The position numbers and the translations under genes were made by a program. Shown piece after piece: positions 47,501-57,587 of a stretch of 64,000 nt of DNA (positions are counted from its first letter, which is position 1; each line of letters starts with the position of its first letter). The notes beneath the pieces are model-generated. The model had not been told where the DNA came from, did not search any database, and saw nothing but the letters and a program-made list of their open reading frames with translations. Origin of the DNA: Chalciporus piperatus (taxonomy: Eukaryota; Basidiomycota; Agaricomycetes; Boletales; Boletaceae); assembly GCA_038093975.1 (NCBI GenBank), contig JBBPTG010000012.1, forward strand, positions 62,001-126,000, written 5' to 3'.

Positions 47501-47973
47501 CGCAGGCTTGAGGTGCCCGGGGTGGGCTGGATCTAAATCGAATGCGACCTTCCTTGGAGATCTTCGTTTGTGGGGAGGGGTGTCAAGAATGTGGATTGAA
47601 CTCGCGATTGAATCAGGTGAACGAGGACGTTTGCGTGTTGTCATGGCAGAAGCGCTGCGTAACTGGTGCGGGCCTAGAGAAAGGTGAGTCACCGGGAAGG
47701 GGGGGAGGGGGCGGACAAAGGCTTACCCGAATCCATGGCCGTGGAGCTGTGATCCACGAGGGCTTTTGACGCCCGTGTGGCTGGCCGTGAATAGGACGCG
47801 AGGGGACGTGGCTTGGTCGCGGTGGTGGCCGTTGTTGGCTCGGTTGCTGCCCGGCTCGAGGAAGGCACTGCGGGCGGCGAAGACGGAGTGCGGCCGTGTC
47901 TTGGTGCAAAAAAGTCGGTCAACCTTTTGTTCTTATCTTGTGATAATTTTTGTGCCATCTTTGAATTCGCCAT
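44596..47973 (-). CDS. Large nuclear protein with PIP-like ends, possibly Nse6/SLF2 (CANIN) type
   Basis: One gene can be spliced from three long frames and several short exons. Exon 1 (MANSKMAQKLSQDKNKRLTD, then FFAPRHGR) joins at a phase-1 intron to PHQLRSASAMTTRKRPRSPD; a phase-2 intron then leads to SSLFSAPRAANDVFSSPLSS. The first 550 or so residues are disordered, Ser/Pro-rich, with basic clusters (PPHKRRSPRKVAF). The C-terminal part is helical: NPLDALLREKELADKRG, LLGLILQSGVLASIPPEF, VTQLLHLALFASPQVADTIY and HVSPLEHLRKVLEVLQSK. It ends STIQNYFTPRRGD. The N-terminal NKRLTDFF and C-terminal TIQNYF resemble PCNA-binding boxes. The helical part recalls the CANIN region of Nse6/SLF2, which recruits SMC5/6, but this is a weak impression. 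That the exons form a single gene is likely but not certain. Confidence 0.6.
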
Positions 47974-48312
47974 GAATCTGCCAGTGCCAGTGCAATGCCT
48001 TGGGGACGTCGACAATGAGCCGGAACGTGACGCGCTCAACCATCTCGACGCGTGACGTGATGTAACGCGTTCATATTCCCACGAGTCTGTATATGGTAAG
48101 TGCTGTAAATGGATTGCGTCATAGCCACTCCATTACTAGACTAGTAGTAGTACTTTGTACCGCTATTACATACTACATTGCCGTGCCTTCTCTCCGGGAT
48201 GGGCGGCTGTTTCTGCTCGGTTTCCATTCGCTACCCGCTACCCGCTCCCCGCTCTCCGATTTCGTATTTATTCGTATCATGTTGGTATCGTGGATAGTTC
48301 CTTCCCTCGACG
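47974..48312. promoter_or_regulatory. Divergent promoter region, nuclear protein / MFS copy 2
   Basis: 340 bases between two start codons pointing outward. Besides the 7-bp tandem repeats near 48229 I see no known element. Confidence 0.5.
48229..48256. repeat. Four imperfect 7-bp tandem repeats
   Basis: Four consecutive 7-base units (cgctacc, cgctacc, cgctccc, cgctctc) in the divergent promoter shared by the large nuclear protein gene and MFS copy 2. They may be a short satellite or a cluster of binding sites; nothing else supports a role. Confidence 0.6.
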
Positions 48313-50427
48313 ATGACCACCATGTCTCCCTCCGAGTCCTCCCCAGTCTCTGTCGTCTCTCCAGATAAAGAGGCGACACAACATGTAGGTGATAGACTCT
48401 ACAAGGAAAGGTTCTTTGGTCTATGTGTCTTCGTAGGTCTTGCCGTCCATCCTCTTCGCGCCCCATCATGACCCAGTCCGCAGTTCATCTTCGGCACTGT
48501 CACTACCATGGCATATTGTTGGTTTGGCCCGATATCCATCGAGAGTACTCGCTTTTCCTTCCCCTTTATCTGACATTTGTCTCAACTCACCTCCTTCGCA
48601 GCTTCCACTGAATTCGGCATATCTGTCACCCAGGTAAACTGGCTCGGTAATATCGTCTCTTGCATATACATTCCAGTCTCTCTCCTTGTCCCCGTCTTTA
48701 CCTCTCGCTTCGGTATCGCTCGATGTGTACGTCTCTCCGTCGCTCCCCTCTCTTTTCTCATCCTCTTCCCCGTCCTAGGCCCAACTCGGCGCACTACTCA
48801 CTCTCATCTCCGCTTGGGTTCGCTATGCCGGCACAATATCTTCTCTGTCCCCATCCTCTGCCTATGCCTTGCTTATCTTCGGTCAGGTACACGGCCACTT
48901 CATGCCGTCTCTCTCTCCTTCTCAATTTCGTTCCTCCTTTTACAGATATTCTCCGCAATGGCACAACCCATCTTCCAAGTACTCGGCCCCATGTATTCCG
49001 AAAGATGGTTTGACCTCGATGGCCGCATCACTTCAACCATGATCATCGCAATCGGTTTGCATTCGTCTACTTGGCATTCTTCTTTCTCATCCCCTTGCCA
49101 CACAGCCGATCCGGTAGGCTGCTCACTAGGTCAGATCCTATCTCCCCTCCTGGGAACTGCTCGCCATTCTGTTAGTCTTTCTTCTACCTTTCCATTACTC
49201 CGAATCTCTGTTCACGGATCCCTTGCTATACATTGCGCGCATTTAATCTTTCACGCTCCCTGCAGATATTGGTGTTGGCGATCATTTCCACATCTGTCAC
49301 CCCCGCCGTGCTCTTGATCAGCGAAGCACCACCTACTCCCCCAAGTATGATCTCCTATATCTTTTTCTGGCTTCTTCTGAAACATCCATTCTTCCCCAGC
49401 GTATGCCGGCATTAAACAGCAAAGGACGATTTCGTCTCTTTACCGCGCCCTCTTGGGTCGGTCGGTGCCACAGGGGGCCTACATGTCCCCCCGTGAACGA
49501 GTCGACTTCGTCATACTGACAATTCTTTTTGGCGTTTTTATTGCTGCAACCAACACTCTTACCGTCCTGTCAGGCGAATGGTTTGTAAGTGTCACTATTC
49601 TGCGTCCTTGTCCGACTTTACAGTATTCCCATCGCAGTACCCAGCAGGATATTCCAGTTTGACTGCTGGACTCCTGGGCGCGACCTTGTTGTTATCAGGC
49701 ATGGTCGCTTCGTTCATCACCTCTCCGCTCTTCGATCGACTATTTACCCACAAGCTGGGCATCGCATTAAAGATTCTCGTCCCGATAGTAGCATGTTCTT
49801 GGTTTTCTTTGATTTGGGCTGGTAAGTTACTTCTTTTTACTCAGTTTTGGGGGTTACATTACATTCTCCAGTTCGGCCTAATAACACCGCGGCACTTTTT
49901 GTTATAATGGCTATCATCGGGATTTCCTCAGTGACGCTGCTTCCTGTCGGTCTGGATCTTGCGGTCGAGTTGACGAGGAATGCAGAAGCGAGTTCAGCTA
50001 TTTTGTGGTGCTTGTGAGTATTCTTGCTCTTCTCAATATTTCTTTAATCATATTCATGCACAACAGCGGAAACTTGTGCAGTATCGTTTTCATCCTTGGT
50101 AGGGTTCCCTCTGATTTCTCATCGCCAGACACACTGACAGGATCGTTCAACACAGCCGAAGGTGCTCTGCGTTCTCCCAACCCGCCGTACAGCATGCGCA
50201 ATGCCTTGATTCTCCAGGGGACTGTGGTAATGGTGTTTGGCGTGCTCGTGTTCTTCCTGCGCGCAAAGCAGGTCCGTAGAGAGATCGATGAGGCCATGGC
50301 AGCGGAACGCGTCGCTCCTACTTCTTCGAAACCTGATGCTATCGTGGAAGTTAAGGAAGTGACGATGGACAAGGAGGGGGGTTTCATACCCACTGGCAAG
50401 GACCTCAACAAGGAGGGTGTCGAGTAA
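48313..50427 (+). CDS. MFS transporter, FLVCR-like (copy 2)
   Basis: Close paralog of the gene at 5185-7356, on the other strand. The start MTTMSPSESSPVSVVSP is followed by RLYKERFFGLCVF, TMAYCWFGPIS, NWLGNIVSCIYIPVSLLVP (identical in both copies), VLGPMYSERWFDL, DPVGCSLGQILSPLLG, and YMSPRERVDFVILTILFGV near the middle. The C-terminus reads LRSPNPPYSM, then AKQVRREIDEAMAAE and a charged tail. Introns I could compare (after GLCVF, in SIE-TS, after RFGIARC, at MIL/FIL-AEGA) sit at the same codons and phases as in copy 1. No in-frame stop interrupts the spliced frame, so both copies look functional. Substrate unknown; haem, choline or other FLVCR-type cargo is possible. Confidence 0.85.
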
Positions 50428-50634
50428 GTAGAGACAGGAATAACGACCCGATAACGAACTCTAGAATTGTTTTACATCGACACACTGGCACATTGGCGGC
50501 CCTGCGCCCCATACAACTCTCTGCGGCATGCAACCATCCAACGATACCACACAATGACCTAGGTTGCGTCGCCCACGCCGCTATTATGAATTGATGAATT
50601 GACAGGACAGAATTGATAAGTAACTAGAGGAACG

Positions 50635-52612
50635 CTATGATACTGGCGACAAGATATCAACTTGTTGGGCATTACTCGCGAACTGTTCGTCCACGTTCTT
50701 GAACCCCTGAAAATACTTTTCTCGGAAATCCCGGTGTGCAGGAGCACGTTCATTTATCGCTGCATCACCAGAATCGAAAGGAGGAGGCGGATAGTCCCCC
50801 GTCGTTATCTTACGAATCGTGATGAGCTGTGCACGTCCAATGAGCACAGACCGTCGCCCCAGTCTAAATCGTTGCACTTACTCGTCTCCCCCAGTTCCCA
50901 AATTCCTGCACCGAATTAGCCACGAGTTCCATCCCCTCGCACAACGCAGCGTGGACGTCGACTTCTTCGTAGGTCTCCGTCACCGTTGGAAGGAAAAATA
51001 CGAGGAGACCGCGGGGTTTGAGGAGGTAGCGGGCGAAAAGGATGAGATCGGTGATTAGCGCGGAAAGCTCGTACGGCTTCGTTGGGGGAATGTACGGTTC
51101 GTCAGGATCACTGAAACACATGGCACGAATGTGCCAAGGTCGGAGGTCTTCGTCGGATCAGTTCGTCGGATCAGCGGGAAACTCACAGTCTGGGAATCTG
51201 AGGGGGAGGCCTATCCCCCCGCAGTCTTTTCCGTCCAAGACGCTTTGCGCCCGCACGCACACCATCTATTTCTCTGCCTCAGATAAACAGTTCATTTGAT
51301 AGAGCAAACAGTGCGTGGGCTTACACGGTGGGTCAGTGATGATGGCATCAAAGAGTGCCCCACATCTCCAGGGGTGATGTGTTATATCGAACGTGCAGAG
51401 GTCCATGATGCGCTGCGCAACGCCATACTGCGCAGCAGCGCGGAGGATACCCGGCGTTTTGGCTTAGGAACGATAACCAGCAAATCATTCAGGACGCCGC
51501 TCGGGATAAAAGTGGGAAAGATCAGGTACGAACCTTTTCCTCGCATTTGTCTGCCATCAATGTCGGACCCATATACGTGTGCGCCAAAAAATGCCGTCGT
51601 CTGATCAGAATGTCATTATGTCAAGATATCTTGAGATAACAGCAGGTGGTCATACGTATGCCATGCTGCCGGTCCCGATGAATGGGTCGTACACGAGCTT
51701 CCCTGGTGATGCCTATATGCAGAGACCGTGTGGTCTGGTCTGCTGTCACGAGGGGAACAACCCACTTGTGTCTGATTCGCCATCAATAGCGATATCTCCG
51801 CCTCCATACTCGTGTTTCCAAAGTATTGTCTTTTCTTCACGTCGAACGTTCTGATGAGTGAACGTGCCGTGCCCTCTGTTATCTGCCATGACAGGGGCTA
51901 CCCTCAGCGAAAACGACAAGCCAGAAGGTGCACGCAACAAGCAAAAACGCACCAACCTGCCAAAATAAGCCCGTCTAAGCTGATCATCTACATTACGGCT
52001 CCCATCAGGTCGCCGATTATCTTCATCTAAGCCCAACATCGCAAAAAGTCAACCATCGTCGAACTCGTTACTTTCACCACGAGCACGCACATTCTTCGAA
52101 CACCCCCAGCGTAATCTCTGGGTGCTTCAGCTCGATCTTTCCCAAAAAGTCCATGTAAGAAAAACTCTCGATAGTTTCGCGTTGTCGACGTTGCGATATA
52201 CCATGATTGTACCCAATCACTGTAAACTTGAAGGACGTGTTGGGGATATAGCGCTCCCAGAGCGATCGAGCGCGTTCGTTGGCTTCATGTAACTGAGCGT
52301 ACGTTGACCCTTGCGCGTAAAATTCATAGATCGATCTAGCCCAGGGGGTGAGGGGTAGTTCTGACACGTTCAAGAGCGAAGAGGTGGAACGCACTTGATC
52401 AAAATACATCTCTTGGCGAGAAGTCTCGCGTGTTCCTCGTCCTCCAGTTCGAGGATCATGAACGGTCGTTTGACGACCTCCGCGAGGTCCTCAGGGACAT
52501 AACGGCTGAAGCCAATCTCAAAACCATGAAGTTCCGCTATAGACTGCAGTTCTGGGATGCGGAATTCTTCGTGTGCTTGAGCGAAAACGACGAGGTAGTC
52601 GGAAGGCGCCAT
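50635..52612 (-). CDS. TRM11: tRNA (guanine-10) N2-methyltransferase TRM11
   Basis: Catalytic subunit of the Trm11-Trm112 complex that methylates G10 of tRNAs. The start MAPSDYLVVFAQAHEEFRIP is typical. A THUMP-like region follows (SIYEFYAQGSTYAQLHEANE, then FKFTVIGYNHGISQRRQRET). The Rossmann methyltransferase part includes KLVYDPFIGTGSM (motif I), VYGSDIDGRQMRG and the catalytic ITDPPYGVRAG, then YELSALITDLILFARYLLKP and GLLVFFLPTVTETYEEVDV. The end is NAQQVDILSPVS before TAG at 50635. About eight introns, all phase-compatible. It shares a 249-base divergent promoter with SWS1. Confidence 0.94.
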
Positions 52613-52861
52613 CTTAGTTTACCAAAACCTCGACTTTGAATAATGGCGAGTGACCAGCAGGATGTAGTAGATCTGAGATTGACTGTCACCGGGTAAATCA
52701 AGATTAGATATGTGACTCAGTCTAGTGATCATCATCTGAGGAATGTGACTTGCCACCGCCGACCACCGTGACGAAGATCCAAGAAGCCAAGATCGTATTA
52801 CTTTGCATGCTGAATACCGTCCAACTTGCTGGTCATCAGGCAATAGCGACTGTCCTCCACG

Positions 52862-53489
52862 ATGTCCACTAGTACTCGCACCACCGCCCCGCAGCTAGGG
52901 CACATCGTGCAAACCATCCTCAACACCATTGACGAGGATAACCGTAAGCACCTCTTTCCAACTCTAATACCAGTCCCCGTACTCATCTTCATGCTCACGA
53001 TACCCATGAAGTCGAGGAAGGAATCGACAAACTCCGCGCCATGTTCCCAGACACGACGATCCTAGCTGCTCTGGACCTCGTCGATCGGGAGAGCGGTAAG
53101 TGCTCTCCCTGCTCTACGACCGTAACGCCAACTCTCGCTTGTTCGCGCATGTTGTTCTGCAGTGTTGAAGTACAAGACGCAGTGGGGGAGGTGCCACTAT
53201 GAAGTGCTTGGGTCTACCGCGACGTACAGCGTCTTTCCCCTCCTCACTTCGTCACCACACGTGTCTTGCTATTGCACTTGCCCCGCGTTCGCATTCGCAG
53301 TGTTGATGAGCGAGTCCCACTTGATGGTAAGCCAATACGTCTTGGACTGGCATCACTCGCATTCGGTGCTTATCCTTGCTCCAGTGTAAACATGTGCTGG
53401 CTGTCCGTCTCGCAGAGCAACTCTCGAGATGCATCGAACGTCCGATCACCGACGACGAACTTCTGGCAAGACTTACAGAGAATATCTAA
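52862..53489 (+). CDS. SWS1/ZSWIM7-like SWIM zinc-finger protein
   Basis: Small protein of about 150 residues from four exons. It carries a SWIM zinc finger CxCx(n)CxH: SCYCTCPAFAFAVLMSESHL followed, after an intron, by MCKHVLAVRLAEQLSRC. The spacing and the CPAFAF-CKH-LA-RLAE pattern match SWS1/ZSWIM7, a Shu-complex subunit that promotes Rad51 filaments in homologous recombination. The N-terminus (APQLGHIVQTILNTIDEDN) and the middle (IDKLRAMFPDTTILAALDLV) also fit. Splicing within the finger is needed, since the unspliced frame does not contain the CKH part. Ends TENI, TAA at 53487-53489. Confidence 0.88.
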
Positions 53490-53700
53490 CAGCAAGAACG
53501 ACATGCTATACGAGACTGACACGAATGCTTCAAGTATGTATGTATAAGTATCAAACTAGGCGTGCACCAAACTCAAGTACTCTATCTAACTTGGCAGTTA
53601 CTTTATTAACAAATAGAAATATAGCATACCCAATCTTAAACCGTCCCCAGAACGCTCTGCGCCGCGGGTATAATAGCTATGAGAAGCTGGAAAAGCGCCT

Positions 53701-56271
53701 CTATTTCGTTTTCGAGGGAGTATCCTCTATCTCGTCATCCCTCCGGATCCTACATCGGAGGAGTGATGCGAATTGTTCCAACTCTTTGACCAGCGACGTA
53801 ATCTCGCCTTTGGTTGGTATCTCGCTGACTTGCATTTCGCTGGTCTCAGATTCCTCGTCAGAGCTTTCACTGTCCGTCAGATCCTCCATATCTACACCCG
53901 ACGCAGAGACCTGGGTGGATGATGCAGATGCAACGGCGGCACTCGAGGTAGACATGTGGTCCGGCATGTCTTCAAGGCCGGCCTTGGTGTGGACCCAAGA
54001 CGCTAACTTCAGAACTTCTTCAGGTTGCCAGAACCCCCACCATTGTGCTTCGTCTTCTTCGTCTTCGTCGTTGTCTTCTTCTTCCTCACCCTCGCTACCG
54101 TCAGGATCATGAACTAGGGTACGTTCTGCAGCAGGTGGTTTCTTGCCCCACACGGCGACGAACCAGCACCACCTCCTGAGAGCGCTACGTCCGTCCTCAG
54201 ATGGCACGACAGGTTTACGGCGACCTCTCGACGACTTGCGGGCACGTCCCTGGGAATATGACTGCAGCTGGTCCAGAGCGTCTTCACGTTCGTGAATCCC
54301 TGGTACGAGGGCCCAATATGTGCGCCCTTCCATGTCCCTTCCCAGAGGAGAGATACGAGGGATATAGGCATACGAAGCAACCTTTAACGCATCGTCGATA
54401 GCCTCAACGAGGCGCTTGTGGTACTCCGTCCGTGACTTGTCCAGCTGAAAGGGTATTGTCAGCAGAACAGCCTCGAAAGGCAGGGTTAAGAAATCACCCT
54501 TTTCCCTCTTGACTTTTCACGATCCTTCTCCTGCTCATATCTCTCATTCTCGATGCGGTGTGCTTCTCGCGCCTCCTTGATACGTTCCTTGGACTCTTGG
54601 ACTCCTGCTTCGATTTCCTGCCTAACGGCTTCCGACTCGACTGCAGCATTCACGAGCGCAGAGACGATGGGAACCAATTGGGCGGTGCGTAACACATTGA
54701 TACTCCCTGTGTGGGATTGGTTCGCGCCGCTACGAGTTCGGATGATAAATGCAGACTCCGGTGGAGGTAGAGGATCCGGGAAAGAAACACTGAAACTAGC
54801 AGAAGGTGCACGTGAAGAGCTGGAAGAGTTCTGTTGACGGTCACGAAGAGTCGCAAGAGCAGCCCATATTTTGTTGAGGTGCGAGCCGCTTTCTCGTACG
54901 GACTTCACAGCGGCTTTCAGATGCTGCATGTTTATTTGGGGTCAGAAACAAAGCGGCATGTACGACTGAACACACCTTCTCGCGTTCTCCCTTGGCGTCT
55001 AATATATTCAAAAGACCAGAGATGAGAGACTTGACACAGGCTTCGCTGACCCAAGGGACAAGCCCCTCATCTTCCTCTTCTAAATTGCGGCTTCGTAACG
55101 ACCTGAGTTCATCTAGCTCCTCCATATGGGTCCGGGAGAGGTCCAAGAGTGAGGAGAATCGCAAAGCAAACTCGCGGATATTGATACGTTCCTCTGCTTC
55201 ACTTCGAGACAATGTGATATCCACACTTGACCAGATTGGCTTTGCGAGCGGCTTTGGTGGGGCGGGCTTGGGCTTCGGGGCGGGTTTAGTGCTGGACCCG
55301 ACCTGCGATTTGGTACGTTGGGTTGTTTGGGCTTTCCCTTTGACAGATACAGACCGAGACTCGCTACCGTCCTGTTTCGAAGAGACTTGCTGTGATTTCG
55401 TCTTCTTCTCTCCCGGCTTATGTGCCATCGGACCCTGCGTGGCAGATGAGTTGGATTTCCGATCACAGAGGAGTGGACACACAGCAGCCTTGGGGTCTTG
55501 ACGAAGGACATCGGCCGCGGAGGTGAGACCGGATTGGCGTGCGGCGGTTGCAAGATTCCTGTAATGTACAGTGTGAGTCTCGTTCAGGGAAGGGGACTGC
55601 CACGAACCCCGTGGGCTGCAGGCCCTTTGCCTTTCTGCACGCAACGCAGTTGCAGACGTCATCGCAGCGCGGGCATCTGATGTCAATCCATCAATTTCTG
55701 ACATATGGCTAGAGGGGACGGAACCGTACTTGAAGTGATAACCCTCGCCATGCACATGTCTGTCTTGTTCTGTTTCACCGTCGGCAAGGATATCTTCGAG
55801 AAGGAGACCGTAGCGATTCTTGAGACAAGGCTTGCAGTATTTTGCGGTACACCTGCGACCCTTGGAGTCCTTTGCGGTACACCGGATGGTTACTGTATGG
55901 ACGTGAGCCAATCGCGTGGCAAACGAGGTGAAGAGCGGACCTGTAGCATCGCGTTTCTTGTTGCACTGATGACAGTAAACGGAGCCGTTTGGATAGTCTT
56001 CTGTCGCGTTTGTTGGCTGTGGCATGACGACGGGCTTCGGGTGCGGAGACTTGAGCTTCTTTGTCGCTGGTTGTTCTGCGACGGGGAGCTCGACATCGAG
56101 CTTTCGTTTTTTGGCAGAGGGTGCGGGAAGAGTGCTGGAGGTCATCGGGGTGGGAGACAACGCGTTTTCTTTGTGGGGGCCAGAGGACACGTGCGGGATA
56201 TGCTTGTGCGAGGTCCGCGACGGGGGTAGGTCAACATACACCTGCGACAATCTTCGGATCGTACCAGCCAT
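53701..56271 (-). CDS. CDCA7-type zf-4CXXC_R1 zinc-finger protein with WHIM-like part
   Basis: Nuclear chromatin protein of about 780 residues. The zinc finger is spread over several exons: VYCHQCNKKRDAT, IRCTAKDSKGRRCTAKYCKP, CLKNRYGLLLEDI, then FKCPRCDDVCNCVACRKAKG and LQPTGNLATAARQSGLTSAA. The second half only appears after splicing out 50-60 nt introns that keep frames open in the genomic sequence. Downstream are Pro/Lys-rich linkers, a helical region (REFALRFSSLLDLSRTHMEE), a charged coiled coil, then RISPLGRDMEGRTYWALVPG, similar to the WHIM motif of DDT/ISWI-type proteins. CDCA7 recruits the remodeller HELLS; here Asn stands where CDCA7 has an Arg after the second Cys pair (CHQCN instead of CHQCR), so it is probably a divergent fungal class rather than a strict ortholog. 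Confidence 0.82.
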
Positions 56272-56482
56272 GCTCAGCGAGCTCTACAGTCTCGCGCTGA
56301 TCCGTCGCTCGTCGTCGTCGAGCTCAACGTTGTCCACGACGCGTCGAGGGGATCTTCAATGACCTCCGAAGCGTTTAATTGGGCGCGGTCACGTGTCTTT
56401 CCAGGCCTACCCTCAACAGAAAAGTTTCAGCTGGCAATTCGACCTTCTAACAAGTTGTTACTAGAGACCTCACTCAACACAC

Positions 56483-57190
56483 ATGTCCCACGCAGACCAC
56501 ACACGAGACCCTTGGTGAGCTTATCACTACCGTTCTGGACACCGCTGACCTCGTGCTAGTCCATGGGTAATACTCAATGACTTTGGTGGTGCTTTTGCTA
56601 TGGGTGCAGTTGGCGGTGGTATCTGGCATGGCATAAAAGGTGCTCGCAATTCACCAAGAGTATGTCTTCCGGTCGTTTTGTTCTTTTGCTTATTCACAGC
56701 ACACCTCAGGGCGAGCGTCTAGTAGGCGCCATTTCGACAATAAAAGCCCGAGCACCAGTAACAGGAGGAAACTTCGGTGTGTGGGGTGGCATGTTCTCGA
56801 CATTCGACTGTGCAGTCAAGGGTTGGCGGCAAAAGGAGGACGCTTGGAATGCCATCATATCCGGTTTCATGACTGGCGGTTGCTTAGCTGCTCGCAGTGA
56901 GTCCTCGAATATTTAGCCCACTTGCCTACATGTCATTTTCCCTGTTTCAAACCATTCACTCAAACCTCTCACAGGTGGTCCAAAATCTGCTTTGGGATCT
57001 GCCATTGCTTGTGGTATTCTTCTTGGGGTTTTCGAGGGTGTCGGCGTCCTACTATCTCGTGTCTTCAGCGAGGGCACACGACCACAACTACCGCCACGTA
57101 TGTTTTCTTTCCCTTGACAGTGGCGCTTCGCTTAAAATGTTGCTTGCAGTACCGGACAACATGGCAACAACATCTCCTGCCAGCCACTAG
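56483..57190 (+). CDS. TIM17: Mitochondrial import translocase subunit TIM17
   Basis: Core of the TIM23 complex in the inner mitochondrial membrane that imports presequence proteins. The protein of about 160 residues has the classic start [18 protein letters not shown] across the first splice, then [77 protein letters not shown] and [20 protein letters not shown]. Four hydrophobic segments and GxxxG patterns are complete. About five exons. The start at 56483 is 212 bases from the divergent zinc-finger gene. Intact. Confidence 0.95.
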
Positions 57191-57587
57191 AAGTTACATA
57201 CTTTATCTTGATTTACCACCCATGTCACTGTATAATCGCCACTCAATCCATGGATACTCGGCCAATGGCAAGGCACGTATAATTCTTACACTGATATAGG
57301 ACCTGAACGACCAGTGAGCTCTTGGGTACCACGTCAAAATTCTTACGTGAGAGTTTCTTGCTCACTAACCAAATATAGGGCATTGGTTTCTGGTTGAAGG
57401 GGTTGCATAATTCAGTCAAGATTGAAACTATGAATCACTTCTGCCAGTGAGTTTCGTCTTACACTGGGACCGTGAAGTCCGTTCCCTCAGCTGGACTGCG
57501 AAAACGGCCACACCCGTGCCAAGTGTTGGCGACACAACTACGCTTACAGTGCCTTCTTAGCACCAACAAGTGTCTGGAACGAGCACA
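57191..57587. other. Intergenic, TIM17 to PH-domain gene
   Basis: About 400 bases in tandem orientation. It may include non-coding 5' exons of the next gene, since several gt/ag-like signals occur around 57450-57560. No protein-coding gene is visible. Confidence 0.4.

Noticed and set aside
46805..47692. Long frame taken as a separate gene
   Set aside because: Phase-matched splice signals join it to the exons on both sides, and its own ends read into intron sequence; one larger gene is more likely.
5185..50427. Large inverted repeat bounded by the two MFS genes
   Set aside because: Similarity is at protein and intron-position level only within the two genes; the flanks and the region between show no repeated sequence by eye.
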